Positions 43,592-51,476 of a stretch of 64,000 bases of DNA are shown in pieces; position 1 is the stretch's first letter; each line of letters opens with the position of its first letter. Both the position numbers and the translations under genes were made by a program. The stretch covers positions 210,319-274,318 of the forward strand of contig NZ_JBMOVV010000004.1 in NCBI RefSeq assembly GCF_049472135.1, read 5' to 3'. The notes below the pieces were generated by a model, which was not told where the DNA came from, searched no databases, and saw nothing but the letters and a program-made list of their open reading frames with translations. The stretch is from Arcobacter_B sp049472135 (GTDB lineage Bacteria > Campylobacterota > Campylobacteria > Campylobacterales > Arcobacteraceae).

Positions 43592-44707
43592 CTATCTATT
43601 TTTTAGATACTCTTTTAATCTTTGAACACCCTCTTTCATGTGTTCAATCTCTCTTGTATAGGCAAATCTTAAATATTGGTTTGTTTTATTTGCTCCAAAG
43701 TCGACACCAGGAGTTGTTGCAATATGAATAGAATCTAAAAGCTCTTTTGCAAAAGAGAAACTATCATCTGTATATTTTGATACATTTGCCCAAAGATAAA
43801 ATGCACCATCTGGCTTAGCATCTATTTCAAAGATTTCACTTAACTCATTATATAAAAAGTCTCTTCTATCTTTAAAGATTGATTTTACTTCTTTTAAGTA
43901 CTCTTCATCAAAAGCTTCAAGTGCAGCATATTGAGATAAAGTAGGTGCAGAAATAAATATATTTTGAGCAATAATTTCAGCTTGTCTTGATAACTCTTTT
44001 GGAACTATAATCCATCCAAGTCTTAATCCTGGCATACAATAATATTTTGAAAAACCATTAATAACAAAAGCTTTATTACTAAACTCTAAAGCAGTGTTTG
44101 CATTTTTTTCATATGTTAAGCCATGATACAATTCATCAGAAATAAAAGCTATATCATTTTCATCACAATACTCTATAAGCTCTTTTAAATTCTCTTCCTT
44201 ATAAATATTTCCTGTTGGATTACAAGGAGAAGAGATTTGAAGTGCATCAAGCTTTTTACCCTTTAAATGCTTTACAGTTAACTCATAATCAGTTGATTTA
44301 TCAATTGGCATAAAACAAGGCTTTATATCAAGCATACTTGCAAAGTTTTTATAACATGGATATGAAGGATCAGATAGTCCTAAGACATGATTATGTTTAA
44401 GTGTTAAAGTATAAGCAACTAAAAAAGCTCCTGATGTTCCAGGAGTTAAAATAATTTGCTCTTTATCTACATCAACCCCATAGTTTCTTTTATACATTGA
44501 AACAATCTCTTGTCTTAAGGAAACAAGTCCTTTTGATTCAGTATAAGAAAACTCATCATTTTGTACAGCTTCTAAAAGTTTTTGTTTTACTTTTGCACTA
44601 GGTTTTAAATCTGGTTGCCCTATTTCAAAATGTATTGTGTCATCGAAGGCTGCTGCATCTCTTACTATGTCCATTACAATGAATGAACTCATATTTTCAT
44701 ATCTCAA
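43592..44707 (-). CDS. Class I/II PLP-dependent aminotransferase
   Basis: 371 residues of the fold-type I aminotransferase family. It shows SSPCNPTGNIYKEE, SDELYHGLTY, and the PLP-binding Lys in NGFSKYYCMPGLRLGW, then the Arg in YLRFAYTREIEHMKEG. Related enzymes use aspartate, alanine or aromatic amino acids; the substrate cannot be assigned. The start is taken as a TTG with GGAG nine bases upstream; an ATG five codons later has no ribosome site. The gene ends one base from the stop of the EF-hand-type gene. Confidence 0.88.
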   Translation of the reverse strand: MRYENMSSFIVMDIVRDAAAFDDTIHFEIGQPDLKPSAKVKQKLLEAVQNDEFSYTESKGLVSLRQEIVSMYKRNYGVDVDKEQIILTPGTSGAFLVAYTLTLKHNHVLGLSDPSYPCYKNFASMLDIKPCFMPIDKSTDYELTVKHLKGKKLDALQISSPCNPTGNIYKEENLKELIEYCDENDIAFISDELYHGLTYEKNANTALEFSNKAFVINGFSKYYCMPGLRLGWIIVPKELSRQAEIIAQNIFISAPTLSQYAALEAFDEEYLKEVKSIFKDRRDFLYNELSEIFEIDAKPDGAFYLWANVSKYTDDSFSFAKELLDSIHIATTPGVDFGANKTNQYLRFAYTREIEHMKEGVQRLKEYLKNR

Positions 44708-44724
44708 TTAATAAATCTCCAAAT

Positions 44725-45300
44725 TTAGTTGTTTATGGCTTTGTCAATATATCTTTCAAATAATGATTTGTCAGTCTCACCAACAAATTTTTTGATATAG
44801 TTTCCATCTTTATCATATAAATAATATTCAGGAACTTTAGTAACTTCCCCTAAATCTTTAGCAAATCTAGTATTTTCATCGCCAATTGTTACAGGATATT
44901 GAATATTATGTTTTTTGATAAACTCTTGCATTTCTTCTTTTGTTTTATTATCTTGGAATAAAACAGAAACAATCTCAAAATTACCATCATATTTTTGTTT
45001 TAACTTATTCATATCTGGTATTCCCTTGATACATGGAGGACACCATGTAGCAAATACATCTACTAATACAACTTTGCCTTTATAATCTTTGAAATCTATT
45101 CCTGTAAGTGTTGTTTTTAACTCTATTGTTTTGCCATCAACTGTTGTTAATTTAAACTCTTTTGAGTCAAAACTTTGACCAACTTTTTTTTCATCTTTTG
45201 GCTTTGCTACCATACTCTCATCAATTGAACTTTTAGTATCACAACCCGTAAAAAGTAATAAAGAAGTTATTGCACCTGCTATTAAAAAGTTTTTTTTCAT
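44725..45300 (-). CDS. TlpA-like thioredoxin-fold lipoprotein
   Basis: 191 residues. The lipoprotein signal ends at Cys20 (LLLFTGC). The thioredoxin-like domain has the redox pair in DVFATWCPPCIKG (Cys87, Cys90), the conserved VPEYYLYDKDG cis-Pro region and an N-terminal AhpC/TlpA-style strand. It acts at the periplasmic face of a membrane, probably as a reductant of protein thiols or in cytochrome c maturation. It lies just downstream of a two-gene membrane/coiled-coil unit and 17 bases before the aminotransferase. Confidence 0.9.
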   Translation of the reverse strand: MKKNFLIAGAITSLLLFTGCDTKSSIDESMVAKPKDEKKVGQSFDSKEFKLTTVDGKTIELKTTLTGIDFKDYKGKVVLVDVFATWCPPCIKGIPDMNKLKQKYDGNFEIVSVLFQDNKTKEEMQEFIKKHNIQYPVTIGDENTRFAKDLGEVTKVPEYYLYDKDGNYIKKFVGETDKSLFERYIDKAINN

Positions 45301-45406
45301 ATTAGTCCTAGAAATTTTATTTTTAGAATTATAATTAAGAATAATTAATAAAGGATAAATGCTAAATTAAAAGTGGAATTATATCAGTTTTATAATAATA
45401 TTAAGA

Positions 45407-45697
45407 TTATTTAAGTAGGTCTTGGATTATTTTTTTTGATTCATGTTCATCAAAGAAAAGATTCATTGAAAGCTCATAATTTACTTGTTTTATAAACTTT
45501 ATTTTCTCTTCTTTTAGTTTAAGGTCATTATTTTTATGTTTTTCTTTTATCTCTTCTAACTTTAGTTTATACTCTTCTACTATTTCCTCTTTTTTAACAG
45601 CTGTTGGTTTTGTAGCTGTTTTTGTAAAGAACTGCTTAAAAATTAAGTAAGCTGCAAAAACAATAAGAATAATTAAAACTAAAGTTAGAAAATCCAT
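45407..45697 (-). CDS. Small membrane protein with coiled-coil tail
   Basis: 96 residues: one N-terminal membrane helix (LTLVLIILIVFAAYLIFKQF) and then a Lys/Glu-rich coiled coil (EEYKLKLEEIKEKHKNND and onward). The stop of the 392-residue membrane protein gene lies two bases upstream, so they are one unit and may form one complex. The family is not recognised. Confidence 0.7.
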   Translation of the reverse strand: MDFLTLVLIILIVFAAYLIFKQFFTKTATKPTAVKKEEIVEEYKLKLEEIKEKHKNNDLKLKEEKIKFIKQVNYELSMNLFFDEHESKKIIQDLLK

Positions 45698-45698
45698 A

Positions 45699-46877
45699 CT
45701 ATTTAGACCTTGCTATATCTTTTGCTTCTTTTGCTAAAGCTTCAGCTCTTCTTGCTGTTTGTAAAGCTTCTGAAATAGCTTTATTATTCTCTTCTTGAGT
45801 TTCAAGTTTTTCAACTCTTTCTAACACTGATCTATAACTTACATGACCAATTGTTTCTAAAACTCTTGGAGCTTGCATAATATGTTTAATAAGTTTTAAG
45901 TCTCTCCAGTTATCTGTTAGTTTTTTATCAATAAAACTAGCATAATCAACATCAGTTTTAGTCTCATTTGCAACAAAAGATAAATCTAAATCTATATCAT
46001 CTTTTTTACCAAATAAGTTGTAGTATAAGTCTTCTAAGTAAACCTTATTTTCAAGTGTCTTAACATACTCATAAACTTCATCTTTGTAATCTTTAAGAAG
46101 ATAAGATAAAACTACTTCTGATACTTTATGTTCACCTGAAGTTAAAATTTCATTTAACTTCTCTGTACAATTTTTATAAACTTGATTAGACTCTTCTTTA
46201 GTTAAAGCTTTTGTGAATTTTACTAAATCTAAATTGAATCCAAAACTATAAGAGTTAATATCTTGAATCAATGGATTTAATATCTCATCTGCATTAGAAG
46301 TAGTATTAGCATACTTTACAATACTATTTACAAACTCAACATCATTTTCATTAAAAAATGCATCTTTACTGTAAGCTTTAATATCTTCAACAAGATTTAC
46401 TTCTAATAATCTTTTTGCAGTCTCTTCATAATATGAAGTAAGCTCATTCATTGCATACTTTTTTGAATTTTTTGCAATTAACTCATATTTTGAAGCTATT
46501 TCAAGATATTTTTCAATTTTTTCTTTAATATTCAGCTCTTCTAATAAAGCTAACTCTTTCTCCAAAATCTCATTTTTTTGAGCATTTAAAGTTTGTGCAA
46601 CTTTTACACCTCTCTTTGGTAGTTCTGTTGCTAATTTGTTAAGTTTTTCATTATACTCATTTATATCTTTTGAGTTTTGAATTTGTGACGCTAACTTAAC
46701 AGCTGAAGAAATTTTAATAGATCTTCTAATAAAGAAAAGAACAACTAATAAAATCACTAATAAAACTAAACCCGCACTGTAAACTCCATTTGGTGTTTGT
46801 GCATAAACTTGTGCTAAATCAAAATTTGTTTGTTTTGCAATAGTAAAAAACTCTTGTAGGTTTTCTAAAAATGACAT
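45699..46877 (-). CDS. Membrane-anchored helical protein, unknown family
   Basis: 392 residues. One membrane helix near residues 34-52 (SAGLVLLVILLVVLFFIRRS) is followed by a long, almost wholly helical cytoplasmic region and a C-terminal coiled coil (SVLERVEKLETQEENNKAIS...). There are no catalytic motifs. Together with the smaller TM-coiled-coil gene beside it, it looks like a pair of membrane scaffold proteins. I cannot place it in a named family. Confidence 0.65.
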   Translation of the reverse strand: MSFLENLQEFFTIAKQTNFDLAQVYAQTPNGVYSAGLVLLVILLVVLFFIRRSIKISSAVKLASQIQNSKDINEYNEKLNKLATELPKRGVKVAQTLNAQKNEILEKELALLEELNIKEKIEKYLEIASKYELIAKNSKKYAMNELTSYYEETAKRLLEVNLVEDIKAYSKDAFFNENDVEFVNSIVKYANTTSNADEILNPLIQDINSYSFGFNLDLVKFTKALTKEESNQVYKNCTEKLNEILTSGEHKVSEVVLSYLLKDYKDEVYEYVKTLENKVYLEDLYYNLFGKKDDIDLDLSFVANETKTDVDYASFIDKKLTDNWRDLKLIKHIMQAPRVLETIGHVSYRSVLERVEKLETQEENNKAISEALQTARRAEALAKEAKDIARSK

Positions 46878-47003
46878 CCCCTGCTTCCTTTAGTATTTAA
46901 CTTAATATTCTTAGTAGTATACACTCTTTTTCTTAATCTTTTAACTATATATTCTATACCTATAATACATAAGTTATTAACTGATACAAAAATAAACTTC
47001 TAT

Positions 47004-47864
47004 TTATTCACTTAAATATTTTTCATACTTTTCATAAAACTCATGAGCTTCCACATAGACTTTACTATCTATTTGCTCAACAGTTTCATATCTAACTAAA
47101 CTTAATATTTTTTTTATAGTTTCTTTGTTTTTTGGATCTGATATAAATTTTGAGTGTATATTAACTTTAAAATCATCACAATCTTTATTAAAAAGTCCTA
47201 ATACTGTAGGGAATATCTTTTTTGAAGTGTCTAAAATCTTGATTCTCTCTTCAATTTTTGGATTTAAATCTTTGGCAATTTGCCATACATGAGCAGGAAC
47301 TACTGCTAAATCCAACTTATTAAAATAAACATCTAATATTTTTTTATGTTGATTAAAATTTGAGTAATCTTTTATATTGTAATTTATATTTTTTTCATTA
47401 GTCTCTTCATAATATCTTTTCATAAACCACAATTTAGAAAGATTATGATTTGTATAAAAACTTACGTTTTTATTTTCTAATTTATCATATGAATCTATGT
47501 TTGAAAGTCTATTTACTAAACTTAGATATTGAATATATCTATCATCTGAATCTTTTAAAATTATAAAGTTTTTAGTATTGTTATTAAAAAAATCAAAATT
47601 CTTTATATACATACTAGGCGTCATATAAAAAAGATCAATTTTTTTATTTTTATAATCCTCTTTTAATGTAGCTTCATCATAATAAGTATTTACAATAACA
47701 TCTAACTTTTCTAAGCCTTTTATATGACTTAGAAACTTTTCCATTAGCTTTTTTACTGTTTTTTCATTTGCTACTTTCTTATCAAGACCATAAAGGCCAA
47801 TACTTATAGTATCGGCCTTTAATGAAAAAACTATTATTAAAAATAAAAATAAAATTTTAGTCAT
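47004..47864 (-). CDS. PhnD-like periplasmic substrate-binding protein
   Basis: 286 residues with a signal peptide (ILFLFLIIVFSLKADT). Type 2 periplasmic-binding fold of the PhnD (phosphonate/phosphite) class: DTISIGLYGLDKK, DLFYMTPSMYIKNFDFF, KLENKNVSFYTNHNLSKLWF, and DLAVVPAHVWQIAKDLNPKI. There are no ABC permease or ATPase genes nearby. It is one base from dsbA, so it may feed a sensor or ride in a periplasmic folding operon. The ligand may not be a phosphonate. Confidence 0.75.
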   Translation of the reverse strand: MTKILFLFLIIVFSLKADTISIGLYGLDKKVANEKTVKKLMEKFLSHIKGLEKLDVIVNTYYDEATLKEDYKNKKIDLFYMTPSMYIKNFDFFNNNTKNFIILKDSDDRYIQYLSLVNRLSNIDSYDKLENKNVSFYTNHNLSKLWFMKRYYEETNEKNINYNIKDYSNFNQHKKILDVYFNKLDLAVVPAHVWQIAKDLNPKIEERIKILDTSKKIFPTVLGLFNKDCDDFKVNIHSKFISDPKNKETIKKILSLVRYETVEQIDSKVYVEAHEFYEKYEKYLSE

Positions 47865-47865
47865 A

Positions 47866-48510
47866 CTATTTATAAAGTTTTGACTCCACTAAATTAAATA
47901 AATCTTGATATGATAATCTTTTTAATTGCTCTCCATTTACAAATAAAGTAGGAGTACCTCTTACATTTAATTTTGTTGCATCTTCTCTATCAAGTTTTAC
48001 AATTTTATCAACATTTGTTTTTTCAAAATCTTGCTTTAACTTATCAACATCTAAAGATGGAACTTTTTTTAATTCTCTCCATAATAGTTCTGGTTGCTCA
48101 TTATTATGTTGTGCCCAAATTGGTTGAGATTCATAAATTTTATCAAGTACCGCTTGATACATATTTTGTTTTTTTGATGCTTCTAATACTCTAATAGCAA
48201 ATTTTGAGTTCTTATGATTATCTAAATATCTAACTACAATTTGAATATCTTCATAATAGTTTCTATATAACTCTTTTACTACCTTGTGATAAATAGCACA
48301 AGACTCACACTCAGGGTCAATAAACTCTACAACATATACACCTTTTTTATTATCACCAAAAGTTGTAGAGTGTTCTCTAATAAATGGTGCTTGTGTGTGT
48401 GAGAGTTTTTCTATACTACTTGTTGTTTTTTCTTGATAAAAATATACAATTGCAGCAAAAGCAGCAAGTATAACAAATATCGTTCCTAATACAACAGATT
48501 TATTTTTCAT
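47866..48510 (-). CDS. DsbA/DsbG-like thiol oxidoreductase
   Basis: 214 residues. A single N-terminal membrane or signal segment (VVLGTIFVILAAFAAIVYFY) precedes a thioredoxin fold with EFIDPECESCAIYHKV (Cys68-Glu-Ser-Cys71) and the cis-Pro loop NVRGTPTLFVNGEQLKR. It most likely introduces or shuffles disulfides in exported proteins and is reoxidised by the DsbB encoded upstream. Their genes overlap by 11 bases. The CESC active site differs from the CPHC of classical DsbA, so its redox potential may differ. Confidence 0.88.
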   Translation of the reverse strand: MKNKSVVLGTIFVILAAFAAIVYFYQEKTTSSIEKLSHTQAPFIREHSTTFGDNKKGVYVVEFIDPECESCAIYHKVVKELYRNYYEDIQIVVRYLDNHKNSKFAIRVLEASKKQNMYQAVLDKIYESQPIWAQHNNEQPELLWRELKKVPSLDVDKLKQDFEKTNVDKIVKLDREDATKLNVRGTPTLFVNGEQLKRLSYQDLFNLVESKLYK

Positions 48511-48922
48511 TTTTTAATTCCTTTTTATACATTAATAGTAAGATAAATATTATAAGATATGCACATAGAGATAAAAAAGGTATAGAAATAAATCCAAACC
48601 AATCTATGTACTTAGTCGAACATGGAACTCCTTGTACACAAGGAACAACACTTTCTGGAATAATTCCAAACATTAATAAGTTATGATAAATAGCAAAAAG
48701 TAAACCAACCACAACAATTGGCATAGCATATTTAAATACTTTATCATCAGGATATAAAGTATTAATTAAAAAGATTAGCACTAAAGGATACATAAATATT
48801 CTTTGATACCAACACATACTACAAGGGACAAATTGCATAACTTCTGAGAAAAAAAGACTACCCATAGTTGCAATGGAAGCCGTTATAAACGAGAGTAAAA
48901 TTAAAAAGTTTGACTTGGTCAA
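48500..48922 (-). CDS. dsbB: Disulfide bond formation protein DsbB
   Basis: 140 residues with four membrane helices. The first Cys pair is in PCSMCWYQRIFMYPL (Cys34, Cys37) and the second in VPCVQGVPCSTKYIDWFGF (Cys95, Cys101). It passes electrons from DsbA to the quinone pool. The start is a TTG five bases behind AGGAG. It is coupled with the DsbA-like gene. Confidence 0.92.
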   Translation of the reverse strand: MTKSNFLILLSFITASIATMGSLFFSEVMQFVPCSMCWYQRIFMYPLVLIFLINTLYPDDKVFKYAMPIVVVGLLFAIYHNLLMFGIIPESVVPCVQGVPCSTKYIDWFGFISIPFLSLCAYLIIFILLLMYKKELKNEK

Positions 48923-49017
48923 ATTAACTCCTAGACATAATTTTTGAAAAATTATATCTAAGATTAGTTAACAAAATATTTATTATAATTGTTATAAGTT
49001 CAATTTATAAAATTTTA

Positions 49018-49302
49018 TTAAGCTCCGCCACCAATGCTTGCATTTAACTCCCCATGAAGCTCACTTCTTGGAATTGAATCACACATTGCAACAGATTCAT
49101 TTAGTGCTTTAAAAAATTCCTCAATATTCTCATAAGGAATTTCAACCTCAGAAACCTTATCTTTGCCATGAGAATAAATAGCAATACTTACTACGGGACT
49201 ACTATACTCACCATACGGCTTTTCAACATGTTCAATTCTTACTGTATCATCACTACTGTGCGCTAACTTAAAAGTTTTAATTTCAATGTGTTTACTAGGC
49301 AT
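49018..49302 (-). CDS. Small hypothetical protein, 94 aa
   Basis: The ATG at 49302 has AAGGAG seven bases upstream and is preferred over a longer form with 19 extra N-terminal residues. The protein starts MPSKHIEIKTFKLAHSSDD, is mixed strand and helix, and ends in a flexible GELNASIGGGA tail. The short Gly-rich end may be exposed. Not recognised. It follows the methyltransferase gene in the same direction. Confidence 0.65.
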   Translation of the reverse strand: MPSKHIEIKTFKLAHSSDDTVRIEHVEKPYGEYSSPVVSIAIYSHGKDKVSEVEIPYENIEEFFKALNESVAMCDSIPRSELHGELNASIGGGA

Positions 49303-49364
49303 AATATACTCCTTGGTTAAATTTAATAAATTGTACCATAGAATCGTAGCAATAAACAAACATT

Positions 49365-50297
49365 TTATTTCTTTATTGAAGTTGCCGTAAGAAATAGATA
49401 ATTTTTTCCTGTAAGAGTTACCCTATATTTTTTTTGTTGTAAATATTTTTTGCAAAAGTAAACATCTTTATATAAAACTGATTGTTCAGAAAAAGAATAG
49501 TTTGCAGCTTTAGCCCCATAAATCATCTCAGAATCATGCCATCTACAATTAGGAAAGCCTAAAATAATTGCACCATTTTCTTCTAAATGATTTTGAAATA
49601 AATCCATAAATAACTCTTTAAAGTTTAAAGTACTACTTTGCAGTGTCCCTATAGATATAATCAAATCTGCTTTTTTTAGATTTAAACTTTTTAAATCATT
49701 AATATCATGCGTATGAAAATCATAATTTTCTTGGGGAAATCTAGCTTTTGAATAGTCAATTGCTGATTGACAAAAGTCAATCCCAATAAACTTTTTGTTT
49801 TCTAACTCATCTTTTGATAAAAGCTTATTGATTAAATCAAACTCATCACCTTTGTTTATTCCTAAATTTAAAATAGTATTTTTTTCTTTTACCTTTGCAT
49901 TTATCAATGCTTGTTTATAGTAGTGCAAAAAAGCTGGTTCTTCATTTTTATTGATTTTAAAAAATATCGATTCTTCTCCATATTTCTCACTTCTATTTTC
50001 AAGTTGTGTATTGTGAAAAGAACTTTGTTTATCAATCTTAACAAACTTCAAAATTACCGTATATTTAGAATGAACAATTGGAGTTAATAGCTTACAGTAT
50101 AAAAGTTCACTTAAGTCATTCCATGCTTTGTATGAGTGATAAATATACTCTTCATCTAAAACTATTTTCTCACCAGCATATAAATTTAAACCAAAATCTG
50201 GATTTAAAACTTCTATACTTACCTCTTGAGAAGTTTTCAGGTTCTCTTGTAAATAGCTCATAATATCTAACATTGAATGTGTGGTAAACTTTTTCAT
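49365..50297 (-). CDS. Class I SAM-dependent methyltransferase
   Basis: 310 residues. The Rossmann motif I is ILNLGINKGDEFDLINK, followed by FIGIDFCQSAIDYSKARFP (motif II), DFHTHDINDL and ADLIISIGTLQSSTLNFKEL. The N-terminal third is a separate domain without recognised motifs. A tail-end strand (KYRVTLTGKNYLFLTATS) completes the fold. The substrate is unknown. It starts three bases after the DUF2721 gene, so they form an operon. Confidence 0.8.
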   Translation of the reverse strand: MKKFTTHSMLDIMSYLQENLKTSQEVSIEVLNPDFGLNLYAGEKIVLDEEYIYHSYKAWNDLSELLYCKLLTPIVHSKYTVILKFVKIDKQSSFHNTQLENRSEKYGEESIFFKINKNEEPAFLHYYKQALINAKVKEKNTILNLGINKGDEFDLINKLLSKDELENKKFIGIDFCQSAIDYSKARFPQENYDFHTHDINDLKSLNLKKADLIISIGTLQSSTLNFKELFMDLFQNHLEENGAIILGFPNCRWHDSEMIYGAKAANYSFSEQSVLYKDVYFCKKYLQQKKYRVTLTGKNYLFLTATSIKK

Positions 50298-50300
50298 ACT

Positions 50301-50771
50301 CTATTTCTCTTCTTTTATTTCGTCTAATATTTCTTGATTTAGTTCTAGCTCTGGCTCTTTATTTTTCTTATGACCTTTTGAATTCTTTTTAATTCCTTCA
50401 AGTTCAATTTCGATTGCACCTGTTGAAATAGAGATTTCAAAAATTGCTGTAATTAATGAAGCACACATTAAAACCAAACTTACTCCAAAAATTATATTTC
50501 CAAAAGTTTTAAACTCAATAAAAAGCAAAAACATCGAAAATGTACATAATAGTAAAGATAAAACTCCTAATATCTGCATCAATTTAATTAAATCAACTCT
50601 TTTTTTCAGATTTTTTATTTGTTTTGATGCTTTTGGAACTTTACCATCTCTAGCATTTGCACTTAAACCTCTTATTAGCTGTGCTGTAGTTAAAAATCTA
50701 CTTGTATATGCTAAAAGTAGTAAAGAAATAGCTGGAAATAATAATGCAGGGGTAGTTATCGCAAGATCCAT
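50301..50771 (-). CDS. DUF2721 membrane protein
   Basis: 156 residues: one N-terminal hydrophobic segment (TTPALLFPAISLLLLAYTSR), a basic cytoplasmic stretch (KVPKASKQIKNLKKR), two more membrane helices, and a charged tail. The pattern is that of DUF2721. A second DUF2721 gene, weakly similar, lies at 59954-60427. The function is unknown. Confidence 0.8.
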   Translation of the reverse strand: MDLAITTPALLFPAISLLLLAYTSRFLTTAQLIRGLSANARDGKVPKASKQIKNLKKRVDLIKLMQILGVLSLLLCTFSMFLLFIEFKTFGNIIFGVSLVLMCASLITAIFEISISTGAIEIELEGIKKNSKGHKKNKEPELELNQEILDEIKEEK

Positions 50772-50970
50772 TAGTTGCCTTTTGTAAATTTTTTTGGAAT
50801 TATAACTTATTTATCTGTAAACTATATGATATTTTTTATCACAAGTGTTACTATTTTACTTATTCTTTTGAATTAATATTTTTTTTTAATCTTTTTTTAA
50901 TGTTTACACTTTTTCTACATTTTTTTTTACTACTATTGCATTTATGGGAAGAAATCATTAAGGAGAATAT

Positions 50971-51453
50971 ATGAATATACACACAGCCGATTTATGTGAT
51001 GAAAATCAAGATAAAGAATTACAAATTTTATCACCTAAGTTTAAAAACTATGGTGGGTTAAAAAGATTTTACGGACAAATTGAAACTATTAAACTTGATA
51101 AGAGTAACTTCAGACTTTTAGAAATGCTAAGAGATGAAGATGGTGAAGGTAAAATTGTTGTTGTTGATAATGCACAAGAGTTTTTTGGTGTTGTTGGTGA
51201 TAAGCTAATGGCATTTGCAGCAAAAAACAACTGGAAAGCAATTATCTTAAATGGATATGTAAGAGATACTGATGAAACTCAAAATATTAATGTTGGATTA
51301 TTTGCAATTGGTACTTGTCCATTAAGAAACTTTGATAAAACTCAATCTTCAAGAGGTGAAGAACTTAATTTTGAAGGTTTAACTTTCAATAGAGGTGATT
51401 ATGTTTATGCTGACAATGACGGTGTAGTAATCTCTAAAGAAAAACTAATTTAA
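50971..51453 (+). CDS. rraA: RraA-family protein
   Basis: 160 residues. Family motifs are TADLCDENQD, GKIVVVDNAQEFFGVVGDKL, ILNGYVRDTDETQNINVGLF and GDYVYADNDGVVISKEKL. Escherichia coli RraA inhibits RNase E, but many relatives are metal-dependent 4-hydroxy-4-methyl-2-oxoglutarate aldolases. RNase E is not expected in Campylobacterota, so an enzymatic or other role is possible. The ATG has AAGGAG upstream, and an intrinsic terminator follows. Confidence 0.88.
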   Translation: MNIHTADLCDENQDKELQILSPKFKNYGGLKRFYGQIETIKLDKSNFRLLEMLRDEDGEGKIVVVDNAQEFFGVVGDKLMAFAAKNNWKAIILNGYVRDTDETQNINVGLFAIGTCPLRNFDKTQSSRGEELNFEGLTFNRGDYVYADNDGVVISKEKLI

Positions 51454-51476
51454 CTAAGGTTAAAACCTTAGTTTTT
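51452..51476. terminator. Bidirectional terminator
   Basis: Stem AACTAAGGTT / AACCTTAGTT and a T-run after rraA; the other side overlaps the stop region of the haem-type diguanylate cyclase gene. Confidence 0.8.
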
